From the NCBI GenBank assembly GCA_000827325.1, contig KN832882.1, positions 1,066,689-1,130,688 of the forward strand: DNA of 64,000 bases. Direction: 5' to 3'. Both the position numbers and the translations under genes were made by a program. Below, in pieces: positions 23,600 through 38,638 of the stretch. This DNA is from Oidiodendron maius Zn. Taxonomy: Eukaryota > Ascomycota > Leotiomycetes > Myxotrichaceae. Every line of letters begins with the position of its first letter. The stretch's first letter is position 1. The notes under the pieces were generated by a model. That model saw only the letters and a list, made by a program, of their open reading frames with translations, was not told where the DNA came from and searched no databases.

Positions 23600-26351
23600 A
23601 TGGAGGTCCACCGCTGTCGATTCGTGCCATACCCGCCGTCAACAATTAATGCGCTGGCGTTCTCCAATACACCAGTCTCCAAAGATCAGAAGACTGCACC
23701 TCCGCGCCTAGCTGTCGGGAGAGCGAATGGCGATATCGAGATCTGGAATCCGCTGCACGGGTCGTGGCTCCAGGAGACAATCATACGAGGGGGTGTAGAC
23801 CGGAGCGTCGATGGGCTTGTCTGGATCCAGGATCCAAATGAGCTTGACGCAAATGGGCGGACGATTATTGGCAAATCTAGACTTTTCAGTGTCGGATATA
23901 CCACAACCGTCACAGAGTGGGATCTTCGGAATGGGAGGCCATTAAGACAGGCGAGCGGGAACCATGGAGAGATTTGGTGTTTGGCTGCGCAGCCGGCTCT
24001 TACGAAGGCGCAGATTGAGGCTAATGGCGTGCACACTGGGCAGTGGGAGGGGCAGAATCTGATAACCGGCTGCACCGATGGAGCGCTTGTGCTGTATTCA
24101 ACAAAAGACGAGGATCTTCAACTGCAGAGAGTTCTTGTCCGGCCCTCTGCGAAGAAAGCCAAAATTATCAGCGTCGCCTTCCAGGATAGAAATGTTGTCG
24201 TAGCGGGATGCACCGATAGCACTATTCGGGTATACGACATTCGCAACGGTTCGAACCTGAGGACCATGTCGTTTGGAGCTGGACCGAAGGGGGGTCCAAA
24301 GGAGATAATCGTCTGGTCTGTGAAGGTTCTGCCAAATAGGAACATCGTCTCTGGTGATTCGACTGGTGAACTGCGCATCTGGGATGGTAAAACATATACA
24401 TTGATGCAGAGGATAAAGAGCCACAGGCAAGATATCCTTAGCCTTGCGACTGGTCAGGACGGGACTACAATTTTCAGTGGCGGTATGGACAGACGGACAG
24501 TGGTATACAAGCGAGTTGATAAGAGAAAGGGTCGCTGGGCGGAAGTAGGACATCGGAGATACCACACCCATGATGTTAAGACAATGGCGACCCTTGAGTA
24601 CAAGGGGATGAGTGTTGTCGTCTCTGGAGGTAAGACCTTACTATTTGAGCTCGTGATACGTACTGACATTAGCAGGGCCTGACGCTGCCCCGACTATATT
24701 CCCTCTCCGACAATTTGGAATGGAGTACCAAAGACAACTGTCCTTCCTCCCGCAAGATCCTCCCATAGCATGTGCATCGTGGAAACGACTTATAATGAGC
24801 TTCTGGGATCGAGAAGTGCATATATGGCGCCTTGCAGAGCCTTCTAAAACAGTGGTTGAAGATGATGATCTAAGTCCAGAACAGAATCGAAAGTTAGTCG
24901 CCAAGATTTTGGTCAAAGGAGAAGCTAGCATCACCTCCGCGGCTTTGAGCGCTGATGGCAATATATTGGCTGCTGCAACTACTACGGAGGTCAAGTTGTT
25001 CCAACTCAAGACCCACAGGCTGGAGAATGGTAGCGGCCTCAAAGTTTCCAAGATATTAGTTCCATCAAGTTTCTCATTCGGTGCGCGACATATTCAGTTT
25101 TCACCTGATGAAAAATGGCTCTGCATAATTCGGCAAGATTCTAGTATACTAATTGCTCGCCTCCTCCACACCTCCACCTCAACTATAGTACAAACTCAAC
25201 TTACTAAGCTCTCACGAATAGATCGTCAGATCGAGAAGAACGTTATATTAGGTGGCCTTGGCGCCTATGATAGAACAATTACGAAAGTCGCTTTTTCATC
25301 TGACAGCAGGATCCTAGCAGTGTCTGATTTGGCTGGCTACATTGACACCTTCGTTCTTTCCGGGCAAGAGGATCTCACTCAAGCACTTCCACTTCTTATC
25401 AATCATATTGAGTTGGAGCCATCTGACGATGAAAATTCGAACGACGAAGATGAAAATACGAAAGTACAGCTCGTTTTGGGCCAATGTTGGAAGCGCAATC
25501 CGTCAGCATCTTCCCTTCCCAAACTCCCATCCGCAATTACAGTTCTTTCCTTCCGACCATCCACAGAGCCTCTGACTAACGGCGAAGCGAGCCACGCAAT
25601 TACCACACGCCACAACCCCAACCCCATCCCTCACGATCTCCCATCAGGAGAAGCTAGGCTGCTATCCATAACTGCTACGGGTGACGTCTTCGAATTTGAA
25701 GCCCTTAAAGGCTCTCTAAGTCACTGGTCGCGCCGCAATCCCACAGCTCACTTCCCAGAAGATTCTCGGAAGATACTGAATCAATCTCGAGGCTGCATCT
25801 GGGACGTAAATAGGTCAAAGGAAAGGGTCTGGATATATGGCACGGCATGGTTATGGATGTTTGATTTATCAAAGGACTTCCCACACGTGGAAACGAATGG
25901 AGATATGGCTTTAAAGAAGCGGAAGAGAGGAACCGAGAAGGCTTCCGGGGCGGGCGGGATGATTCCGGATGCGGAGCTGGGAACGGGTATGTCAAGGAAG
26001 ATGCAGAGGATTATCCATGGGGAAGTAGCTGAGTGGGAAGATGTTCCTTTCCACGATACCGATATGGTGGATGCTGTTTCTGAATCCGATGACGGGGATA
26101 CCGCTATGGAGCGACTATCACACGGAAACGGAGAGCTGCAAATATTCAAGAATGGAGGGGAGGAAAGGTCCTCAGGCCGACAATGGTGGCGCACATATAA
26201 ATACAGACCGATTCTCGGCGTGTGCGTTATTGGCGACCGAGAGGATGGTGATATCGGCCCCGAGGTTGCAATTATCGAGAGACCGATTTGGGAGGCAGAT
26301 CTGGGTCCAAGGTATTATGGGGACCAGGAATGGGAGAAAGGGAGCTTGTAA
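23600..26351 (+). CDS. utp4: Utp4, U3 snoRNP / small-subunit processome WD40 protein
   Basis: A nucleolar scaffold of the t-UTP complex needed for early 18S pre-rRNA processing. Exons 23600-24629 and 24676-26351 are joined by a 46-nt intron, giving 901 residues. WD40 repeats run through most of the protein (for example LAVGRANGDIEIWNP, ITGCTDGALVLYST, VVAGCTDSTIRVYDIR, VSGDSTGELRIWDG, FSGGMDRRTVVYK). The start MEVHRCRFVPYPPSTINALAF is the family N-terminus, so I use ATG 23600 and not an upstream near-cognate frame. An acidic insert (DDENSNDEDEN) lies in the second half. Length suits the family. A solitary housekeeping gene. Confidence 0.94.
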
Positions 26352-27158
26352 GAGAGATGAGACGTGGTTTTGTGGATCATACATTGGATTGGCGTTTAAC
26401 AAAAGTCGGGCGCGAGAGATTTTAGGGAAATAGGACCGTGAACATCTGTCTATACTATACGTGTGGTACGATTTATTCCTTCATTCCTTCTTTGTAGACC
26501 GTGCTTAAGCGCCTAATCTGTGACTGTATGTTCCACAACGAAATCATCTCCACCTTACTTGCTTAGGCGAATTACCCCTTTGCGTGCTTCTGGATCCGAA
26601 AATAGCACTTCTTTAACACCCACACTTGAGTAAGGCACGCCTGAAGTGGCCACGAAGATGGAAGTGTTATGTGTTACCAGCGCTATCTGAAAGCTGGCCA
26701 TGGTATGACGATGGTAAATTTGTGAAGGCAACCCGAATTAGGAGCGCATTATTCTAGCCAGACGACATGTCGAGGCGTCCCGGGAGTTGAGGATAGTGAA
26801 AGAGGAGTTGATGCAAAGAGAAGAGTGCCAATATCGGTTTCCTCCTAACTCGAAAGAGAACGGTAGGGATCTGGTGTTTACCATAAACGAAGCCTGTTTC
26901 TTGACGCCGCGAACTTTACCTACAGTACTGTCAACAATCCAACTCAAATCGACTAGAAGAAACTTTCTCTGACAGAGCCCTAGGAGAGTATTAACGCGCT
27001 TGCACGTGTTTTATCAGAGATTTTCAGCCAATAAATAATCTAGATAGCACTTGTTGTTCCCGATTGGGAGATGCTGAGAGAACCCAGCATGGGATATTTC
27101 AACATGAAGGTCCAATTATATATTGCTTTCAGTTAACCTATGCTTCGCATTCCCTGCC
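26352..27158. other. Intergenic region between convergent genes
   Basis: No supported gene; it carries the 3' end of utp4 and of the unknown gene on the minus strand. Confidence 0.45.
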
Positions 27159-28123
27159 CTATCTCCCGTCCCATTCGCCATCATTTCCATAAGTTCCTGA
27201 GCCGTTTGATTGGGGTTTGGATCCACCAGGAGAACCAGGGGGTTTTGGCTTTGGAGGACTACCATCTGTAGTTGATAAGATTGTTAATGTCCTATCATAA
27301 TACAAGTTTGAACCACGGGGTAGGCAGAATCACTCACCACCGGGGTAACTTAATGGACCTCTGCTGTCGGTTTTTACACCAAGCCCGCTATTATTTGAGC
27401 CTCAATTCCAGTCAGTCAAGATAAACATTCTCCTTACCCGAATAGTTTAGAGGAATAGAAAAACACTGTGCGGAATTTCAAGTGTTTCGTAAGGCTGATT
27501 GTAAGATCATGTCGCAGTGACGAGTTCTGACGGATAGCCAAGGATAGTGGAGAGTATACCAAATAAAATCTACCAATCGAGCAAACCATGAATGTTCTGA
27601 CGGGACAGAGACTGGGCTTTAGCCCAAGTTTTTTGAATGGTGATATTTGACTGAGCAGGAATATAACCTACAGTAGTTGGCCTCCTATAAAGCAGGTCGT
27701 GGGGCGGCTGATCACACCTTCTATTAGAGGTTTGAGAAGTTAAAATAACTAATCATTAGTGCAATGCTTCAACCATTACCTACAAGTCAAGTACACTCTC
27801 CCATCCTTATATAGAAATATGTGATACATTTTGGTAGTATTAAATAGCATTTCCAAGGTAATAGTCGACCGCGTCGCCAGCACAAATCTTTCGAGACAAG
27901 TCATCTCAAGTACCTCTTTCCTCTCACCGTCAATCTTCCCTCCAGGACAGGTAGCTAAAAGAATATTCAACTCCTTGCGTTACGTCGCACTATTCTGGCC
28001 CAAAATAGACTGTACTCTAGCGGAGAATGGTAAAGACGTCTCTCCATTTTGGTTACCGGCTTCATGTATGTTATCAAAGTTGCGCAAAGTTCCACAACTA
28101 CGTATGTGAACCTTGTTGAACAT
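27159..28123 (-). CDS. Six-exon gene of unknown family
   Basis: Exons 28123-28057, 27954-27780, 27720-27574, 27494-27438, 27387-27338 and 27265-27159 join in one frame to 200 residues. The five introns (102, 59, 79, 50, 72 nt) all have GT...AG ends, and several have TTAAC or similar branch sites. Each exon alone is short, so no long open frame marks it. The text is protein-like: KIDGERKEVLEMTCLERFV, KMYHIFLYKDGRVYLTC, CDQPPHDLLYRRPTTVGY, TWAKAQSLSRQNIHGLLDC, KFRTVFFYSSKLFGGLG. It ends in a Gly/Pro/Lys/Ser-rich tail (PPKPKPPGSPGGSKP). No signal peptide is evident. I do not recognise a domain. Exons 3-6 are the best supported; exon 1 is the least certain. Confidence 0.5.
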
Positions 28124-28168
28124 GGTGTGACAAACTTCTTTTGCTACGTTTACTCCCGTGTCGTCGTC

Positions 28169-30477
28169 TTAAAATTGTCCTGGTCCGTCTAGTGCAAGCA
28201 CGGCGAAATGGCCACCCACAACCGGCCTGTTTCTCCATGTGTCAAAGGCTCCAACTACATCCCCTGTCCCACCTATCAAACCCCCGCTCCCAGGGACCGC
28301 AAACCACCGATCACTGAATGGAGGTGTATTCATTCCATTCGTCATAAACGCCCACACGTTATCGATAAACATATCTCTGACCTCGACCCCACCAGTCTGT
28401 TTCGCACCGGCAGCTCCAGCCCAATGTGTCCAGAACGTACTACTCCAGTCCACTCGGCTGTCAAGCGGGACGCCAGCTTGGCCTTGCTGGGTTGGATAGT
28501 AGCTAGCCAGCATATCAAATGCGGAACTAGGGAATGTTCCGAGATTGAATAGGATATCAGGGAATATGTTGAAAACTACTGCATAATCACTATCCTTTCC
28601 ATACGTGACATTACTGCCGTATTGCAATTTAAAATGCGTTTTCGCAGAGTCCAAGCCTAGACCATTTGTAAACAACTGATTGGCGAAGCTCAAGCCAACT
28701 GACGAGTAGTTTTCTGCGCCGAAGAGCTTCCCATAAGCATTTAGTGCAATCGCAGCTTTGATTGCAAGATTGGTTTGGTTTGCAAGAGGGCCACAGCAAT
28801 CATTTGTTGCCAGCTGAACGGGCTCATTTAAACCACCCGTGACGAGGTAGTCGGCATATTTAGTAAAAATGGAGAGGTAATCTTGACCCCAAGCAGTGTT
28901 GCCCGTTGCGGTGATATAGGCATAAGCGAGCAAGATCAGATTGCCAGATTCTTCGACTGGCATATCTTCTTCAACTTGGTCATCGTGGCCAGTAGCGTTG
29001 GGATAATGCGTGCCGATATCGTGTATGGCGAAGGGCTTTTTTAAGTTAGTAAATGCACATGGCAGTGTGTCGAATATGCTATACCTGTTTCCAGCGACCA
29101 GTTTCAAGATACTGAAGGATTGGTTCGAGGAGGAAGCGAAGATATTCTGGGCTCATGACATACCAGATTGGGAATGCTGGGAATAGAACGTCCACTGTAA
29201 CTTATCAGTAAAGTCATCGTTTATGTTGTATATCTCAAGCGAATGTTGCGAGACGTTAGGGTAAAGAGGGGCAGCTCACAAGTATTCACATTACCGTCAC
29301 TTGAAATCTCTTTCAAGAAGACCATAATATCACTTGTATTCAAGGTATCATTCGGAATGGTCAGGTCACTCCCACCGTATGCTTGTCTTGTAGTCAAGAG
29401 CAATATATCAGAATAATTCGTTCCCGCAGCGGCCACGGCCTTCTGCACCAGCAACGAATCGCTTGTCTTCGATTCTGAGAGTGCATCGGCATAGTCGTCG
29501 AAGAAGAAAGACAATGCTGACAATGTATCAGGATATTGAGCTCTGTAATACCCAGTCCTAGCGTTCCCAAGATAATTTATTGCAGCTTCCCGTACATAGC
29601 CAATCCCGAATGTCACACTACCGCTAGTAATGGACCCTAGTCCTTGGGAAATAGCAACTACATTACCAGTTGCAAATGCTGGGGCAGCATTGCTGAGACT
29701 TCCATTACTGGCAAATTCCGCACGAATAGCAGATGGTGTTCCAGATCCGTGTGTGATAGTGATTCCAGTTGATGCTTTTGCCCCAAGTATAGTCTGGCCC
29801 CAGAGCGCTTGACTTCTCGCATTCTCAGAATATTGTACAGCTCCATTTACCGAGAGCTGAAATAGTGTGACTCCGCCTGATTTAGTGAATGTCGAAACTG
29901 TAGCCCCAGATTGACCAGTCCAGGTTTCGTCAATGTCAGAATATATTTGGACTTTACTCGCCGTCTTGGCATCCACGGAGACTGTCAGGTAGCTGAATGG
30001 TAATGACTGCCTCACATAATTCTTCGGAGAGACAGGTGAAAAGAAATCGAGTGTGAAGGTAGCGACGTCTCTCGCAGCCAGAGTGAAGACAGAATGTGAG
30101 GAGGTATATTCCGCACTCATCAGAGTGGCTGCTACAGAGCTGGACAGAGCTGCCGGAGCTCCGAATAACTTATAAGTCGTTCCGCCGACTCGGGCGAGTA
30201 CGCTCCAGGTAAGATTCTGTCCTTGCCAGAATTGTGGTGTAGCAGTAGCCAGATTTGCGACTTGGTTTCCGGGGACCCATGCTGGACGACTGTTAGAGCA
30301 TACAAGACAGATTCGCAAACAAAAGAGCAAGAACAAACCTGAAAGGTACGGATTCCTCACGGCCAGTGGATATGAAGGTGGCAGAACCGGGGAGAAAGTA
30401 GCCCCACTAACACTGACTCCGGAAATCGCGAGACAGAAGAGTGACACTTGGAGAAGTGAAGAGAACATCCAAGCCAT
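28169..30477 (-). CDS. Secreted glutaminase-like protein (GtaA family)
   Basis: Family members hydrolyse glutamine to glutamate outside the cell. Exons 30477-30339, 30281-29280, 29194-29085 and 29035-28169 give 705 residues. A signal peptide is visible at residues 1-26 (SLFCLAISGVSVSGA). The order of parts fits fungal GtaA proteins (DUF5127/DUF4965/DUF1793): NPYLS-AWVPGNQVANL near the start, DIDETWTGQSG, VDVLFPAFPIWYVMSPEY-like text across intron 2, then IHDIGTHYPNATGHDDQ and MPVEESGNLILLAYAY. Introns are 57, 85 and 49 nt; two have clear CTAAC or TACTAAC branch sites. Upstream lie a TATA box and a palindrome. Family is secure; glutaminase activity is inferred. Confidence 0.92.
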
Positions 30478-31197
30478 GGCTGAGTGGCGGGGGCACTAGT
30501 CAGATCTTGATGGGAGGGTTCTTATGAGACATAGATCCATATACCCAGCGCCACTTCCGTCTTGGAAAGACGTTGAATTTATACATCTTTCACAAGAACA
30601 TCACCCTGCAGTAGTGCTACTGCAGGGTCAAATCTCGTCATATTCTGTTCCACTCACACCTGCCGCATGATGTGGTAATACTAGACTCGCTCTCATTTGC
30701 ATGCGGCGATTTGCAGGATTGTTGGAGAAATTCGCTAAAGATATGAACTTTAGCTGTGGCTGCAATATGCATGGGCCCTGGTGCATGATACAGGGAGAGC
30801 TGAGAGGCGCAGATGGCGGAGGAACAGCGACATCCGAGAGTGAAGCCATGGGAGCCGGGTACAAATTTACATTCGCGAGGAAGGCTAAGCTATCCCCGCA
30901 TTACCAGCTGAATTCTTAAGCAATAGATCAAATTTCGTGACGCTGGTATCCGACTTGTAGAGCTGCCCATGCAAGCATTACTTGACAGCGAGTGTGCTCG
31001 CCGCAATAGGATGTGTGCGTGGAGACGTGTACTCCAGATTTAAACTAGAGATAACTGACCTTGTCTGTGCATTTTTCATCCGAATATCACCACGATGTTG
31101 TAAGCTCCATATCATATTATTAATATCTAGTCAGAGTGCTCATTCAGTGCGATCTCTCAGCTCGATCTGACCATGGAAAGTATAATAAACAGCGCGA
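30478..31197. other. Intergenic region
   Basis: Promoter of the glutaminase-like gene and 3' end of the MFS gene. No further gene seen. Confidence 0.45.
30576..30628 (-). promoter_or_regulatory. TATA box and perfect palindrome ahead of the glutaminase gene
   Basis: On the minus strand TATAAATT occupies 30583-30576, about 100 nt before the ATG at 30477. Just upstream, 30603-30614 (ACCCTGCAGTAG) and 30617-30628 are perfect 12-base inverted arms around a two-base centre. The position suits an activator site or a hairpin in the leader. Confidence 0.5.
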
Positions 31198-32886
31198 TTA
31201 GTGATCAACATGTTCGACCTCGTACCCCTTATCTCCCTGAGCAGCTTTGTAACGCTCTACTTCAGCGCGAGCACCTTCAAGATCAGCAGCAGTTTCCGTT
31301 GAACCAAACACTTCTTCCATCTCTTCAAGAGTTTTGCCGGACGTCTGGTTCGCAAGAGGTTAGCGAAATACTGTCCTTCCAGTATAGCATCAGAGATCTT
31401 ACCTCGCGAAGAACAAAATATGCATAGGCAACAAGGGCATAGTTGAAGACGCAGAACATCAAAAAGGTCCTCCAGCCAAGATTTTTAACAGCATGAGGCG
31501 TGATTTGCGAGAGCATGAAATTGAATAACCACTGGGCAGCAGCACCAATGGCAATACCAAATTCTCGAATTCGAGTAGGAAATATCTCTCCAAGGTACAG
31601 CCAGGATACAGGACCCCAAGACATATTATAGGCCGCAGCCTCGCAGTAGACCATGATGATTGCTGCAATGGCTGGCCCAGTAATATGATTTGTAGGAGGA
31701 TCTTTGGCCACAATAATGGCAATAATGAGCATGAACGTGCCCATGGCAGCAGCACCACCCATGAACGCAGTCTTTCTCCCGACCCTGCCAACAACAAAGA
31801 GACAGAACGTCGAAACAGCTACGACCTTGACAACACCAAAGAATCCAGTAACAAATAAGGAAGAATTTCCAGCTCCAACTGCAGCAAAGATTTGTGGCGC
31901 ATAGTATGCGAGAGAAGTATTGCCCGTAAGCTGGACGCCAAGCTGCATTGTGATGATGATGAAGACACGGAAACGGTTTGCGGGGAGAAGAAGCTCTCTC
32001 CAAGTTACTCCTTCAGTGGCACGGAACTCTTCTTCGAGGCCGGCTTGGATTTCTGCAAATTCAGCTTGCACCTCTGGACTGTCGCCACCTCGAACCCAGA
32101 TCAAGCTTTGTAGCGCCTCTTCATTTCGACCTGTCTTCGCAAGCCACCGAACAGACTCTTTAACGAGCAGCATGCCAAGACCGAGAACACCTCCCGGAAC
32201 GAGTTGAAGTCCAATAGGGATTTGCCATTGCTTGGTGCCTGACGCGATGTGATTCTGGACTCCATAATTGACCCTGGAGGATCTAGTTAATTGTTCTGCC
32301 TTTGAGGTGGCGTAACACGAACATACCAGTAACTCACGCACACGCCGAGTGCGAAGAATAGCTGAAAGCAGGAACCCAGCTGGCCACGCATATTCTTTGG
32401 TGCCATCTCTGCAGAGAACATAGGCACCAGGACGGTGGCGGCACCTACGCCAAACCCAGAAATGACTCGCCCGGCATAGAAAGCACCGATGGAGTGAGTA
32501 TTGACGACTTGGAGAATGCCACCCAGGCAGAAGACGAGCGAGCTGAGGACAATAGACCAACGACGTCCGAATCGTGCAGTGATGGGCCAGATCAGGAAAC
32601 AACCAAAAAAGGCGCCGGCTTGGAGAATCGAGACGCAGTTGGAGTTGATGTTCGTTGCTTGCGCTTTGGAATAGCGGAAATCCCTCTCAAAAGCAGCCAA
32701 TGTGAGCACCCCGCCAACTATTCCAGTGTCATACGCAAAAAGGAAAGATCTGTACTAAAATGTCAACACAAAAGGAACCTAATAAAAGCTTCCGACAGAG
32801 CCACAAAAGGGAACATACCCAATACAACACAGCGCCACCAGGTATATGGCACGAAAGTTGCCTTTCGTGAAGGTAAATCCCAACAT
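31198..32886 (-). CDS. MFS sugar/quinate-type transporter
   Basis: A twelve-helix plasma-membrane carrier of the sugar porter family. Exons 32886-32819, 32749-32327, 32273-31403 and 31344-31198 give 502 residues. Signatures are seen in order: FLFAYDTGIVGGVL in helix 1, ARFGRRWS in the loop between helices 2 and 3, GRVISGFGVGAATVLVPMFSAE, WLYLGEIFPTRIRE, and a C-terminal TSGKTLEEMEEVFG typical of the family. All introns (69, 53, 58 nt) restore this text. It is transcribed away from the arylsulfatase across a shared 554-bp promoter, so joint control is likely. The substrate cannot be read from sequence; a sulfated or desulfated sugar is a guess from the neighbour. Confidence 0.92.
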
Positions 32887-35482
<2,596 letters not shown>

Positions 35483-35914
35483 AGGTTTGAATTTAGAACA
35501 TGCTAGTGAGGTTTGAAACTTAAATCGATCTACTTCTAAATACCTGTATAGATAGATTTATGATGACTTGGCTACTTCTTGCAGCAGAACAATATTTTAA
35601 GGACCGTGTCCCTAGCCCATAGGAGAAATATCACATAGTCGACGCATTTCTATGGCCTGTGGATATTCATAAGGGACAAGTTTTATATCACGTGCCATTC
35701 CGGCGGAAAATTGTTTTGCCTTTCCCCCAACCCGCACTTCTACTCCGCACCAGCAAGGGGAGTCTTCAACAACACCAAGTAGTCAGAAGCTTCGAAGGGG
35801 ACCTTTGAATAAGACAAATGTGACTTTTTGCTTTATAGGGCTCGTCTTATTATGCATTCGTCATGATCCGACTCCTTCTACGCCTCATAGAGCATCTTGC
35901 GAGCAGTGGACATC
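35483..35914. other. Intergenic region
   Basis: 3' end of the arylsulfatase gene and promoter of the dual-zinc-cluster regulator. No gene seen. Confidence 0.45.
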
Positions 35915-38638
35915 ATGGCAGGTGAGCTGATTAATTCCGAGCTCCTTCATTCCGGTACTGACTGAAGAGTTCCAGGTTGTTTGACTTGCCGAGAGCGCAA
36001 GGTCTGATCTAATCTGTGTTAACCGTTTGTATTTGACTAAGTCTTTCAGGTGAAATGTGATGGACGACCTGACATGTGCCAGCGATGTGAAAAGCTCCGT
36101 TTGCATTGCAGGTGGCATGGTCAGTCAGCAACATCCGAATTCTTTAGAAGTATCCGGCGCTGACGCCAGCAGGCTCGCCTCGTTCCGCCCGAGATGAAGG
36201 TTCTGTTTCAAATAGCTCAGAACTAACCCAAGCTGGACACAAACGTCTTCGAATTTCCATAGCATGCGAGACATGTAGGAAGAAGAAGTTGAAATGCGAT
36301 GCCTTGAAGCCGGCTTGCTCAATTTGTATGCGGAAGGAGCTTACATGTCAATATGCCACATCCGGGCGTCGTCGACGAGATCCAACTGTTCCAGTATTAG
36401 ATAGCTATAACTCCGAGCAAATGGCTTTGCAGAGCTCGGACCCTGGTTCCCGTCGACTGGCTGATGATTCCCAAAATCTTGACGTAACCACGAGGGATCC
36501 AGCCAGAGAAGACCGGATTAATGAAGGTCAGCATACAACTTCATCTCCACTAGCAAACCGGTCGGATGCTGGAGAAACGGCATCCGGACGAACGGATGAT
36601 ATCGGTGTCGTCACTCCAGGTCCAGGATCGACGTTGGGTTGGGAGTTGCGACCACTGCCGACGCCAGCTGGTTCGGAATTGCTCCCGTATATTGATTCGT
36701 TCTTAGAAAATGTTCATCCAATAAGCTGTAATAACTTCCTTCATCCCGGGTCAGTGTGCGAGGCACTACATAGAGCACCACATCTCTTGGTGCTAGCAAT
36801 CTGCGGATCATCCGCCAAGTTTATGTCTGGAGCTAATAACCAGAGCGATGGACGGAGGTGGGTTGACGAAGCGAAAAGTCTGACCATGAAAAGTTTGGAT
36901 GGGATCTCAACACTTACGATGTCGGCAATACAATTCCTTGTTCTACACGAGATGCATGAAGCAAACTACACATCTGCGTGGAATTTGGCCGGTAAGTGGC
37001 TAATTCTGATATCTTTGAGCACGACTGACGGTATAGGTATCGCGGCCAGGATGTCTCTTCAGCTAAGGCTTCATGAACTTGTCTCACCTGGAACTTTTCT
37101 TCAGCAGGAATGCAGACGACGCTTAATGTGGGCTGTCTTTGTGTCAGATCTTCTTTTCGATTGCGACAAGAGTAATGTCAATCCAGATTTGTTGCTAGAT
37201 CTGCCTCTCCCATGCAACTTGTGGAGCTTTACGCAAGGCCTGCCTTGCAAAACCCTTACCCTGCGGCAGTTACGTGGGCGAGTTGATGATACAGCTATTA
37301 AACAATCGTCCAATCATTGTGCATATGTTATTAACATCATCATGATTAGACGCAAGGTTCTGAAGTGAGTTTCCTGCTCTACTATCCGGTATAGCATGCT
37401 AGTATTAACTCGATAAGCTATGTACGACAGGTCCAGGACTTCGAAGCAGGATTACCATGGCTGGGAGGATCATACTTTCAGTCTCTATGCGAAGAGTTGG
37501 ATATATGGAGACGAAACTTGCCAACAAACTATGCTTTCATAGAGCGACACATGTACACCTTTCGTGTCAGCCGACATCTCGACATCTTCCTAATGATTCA
37601 CGCATACTATCATCAATGCTTCTGCCTGTTATATGGTGCCTTCGTCCCCGAAAATGCATTCTGCATAATTGGCAAGTTTGCAACCCCAGCACCACCAGCA
37701 TTTCTTCATGACTGTGCGAGCCAAAGCTTCTCGCATGCCAGGGATATCACTGCCCTGATTCAGAGGGTGTTGAAAGTAGAATCAGAACACGTGTTCCGAG
37801 ATCCGTGGTTTGGTCTTTGTATTTGGGACTCAACATGTGCATTACTCACAGCTAGCCAACGGCAAGATGACGGCACGCCGTTCAGGGAAGATATTGCCGG
37901 GCTTCTGCAGTTGAACTTGACAGCATTGGCGAATACCAGAACCAAAATACTTCTTGCAGAAAAAATAGTATGTTTTTCATTGCACTCACATCTTGCTACT
38001 AATGACGTGCTTTAGTATAGAAGTTGTTGTGCAAGAATTCGTAGATACGGGCTAGAGAACTTGATTGACTTGAATGAGGAGGAAACAAGACAGTATGTGA
38101 TCTTTTACTCGAATATAGATCAGGCTGATCATTTAATTGTAGTGTTACATTTAGTCACGATCAGTACGGTATAGCAGATGATCTTGCAATTCGGTATCCT
38201 TTCTTCGCACCGATGAAAAGCGAAGAATCATCTGGTTGGGAAAATCTCTTCCATGGGACGAACGGTACTGGCTCCGCAGCTGACACGCGAGATTCATCGC
38301 CTGCTCCTACCAGGGAAGCACAGTCTCAAGCTGGCACGGCGCCATCTGCTCCGGAGCTCAGCCAAGGTCTGCCGCACATGGATGAGATGCCATACTTGGA
38401 CGAGAGTTCCATGCAAATTCTGTACCCGTGGCTAGTGGAGGATTTCTCATGGCAGCAGAACCAGCAGGCAGATATTGACCCTGCGGCTGCAGTTGCCATT
38501 ATTGGAATGATGCACAGTGGGCCGGTGAGCGAACCTGCGCAAGCTCAGCAAATAGACTTTTCTGGGAGAGAGGCATTTATAACTCAGCCAGTGCTTGGTC
38601 ATATGGAGAGTTTTGAGAGACAGTACAGGCAAACTTGA
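35915..38638 (+). CDS. Transcription factor with two tandem Zn2Cys6 clusters
   Basis: Predicted nuclear regulator. Exons 35915-35921, 35976-36001, 36050-36119, 36170-36991, 37037-37364, 37418-37967, 38016-38092 and 38143-38638 give 791 residues. The first cluster, MAGCLTCRERKVKCDGR...CQRCEKLRLHC, is assembled from three tiny exons, the first only 7 nt of coding sequence. A linker of about 40 residues leads to a second full cluster, ACETCRKKKLKCD...CSICMRKELTC. The middle fungal regulatory domain follows (WNLAGIAARMSLQLRLHEL). The acceptor of exon 4 is CAGCAG, allowing one residue more or less; exon 8 also has two in-phase acceptors (38143 or 38155). It lies 432 bp downstream of the arylsulfatase and may control it. 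Cluster assembly is well supported by phase. Confidence 0.85.
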
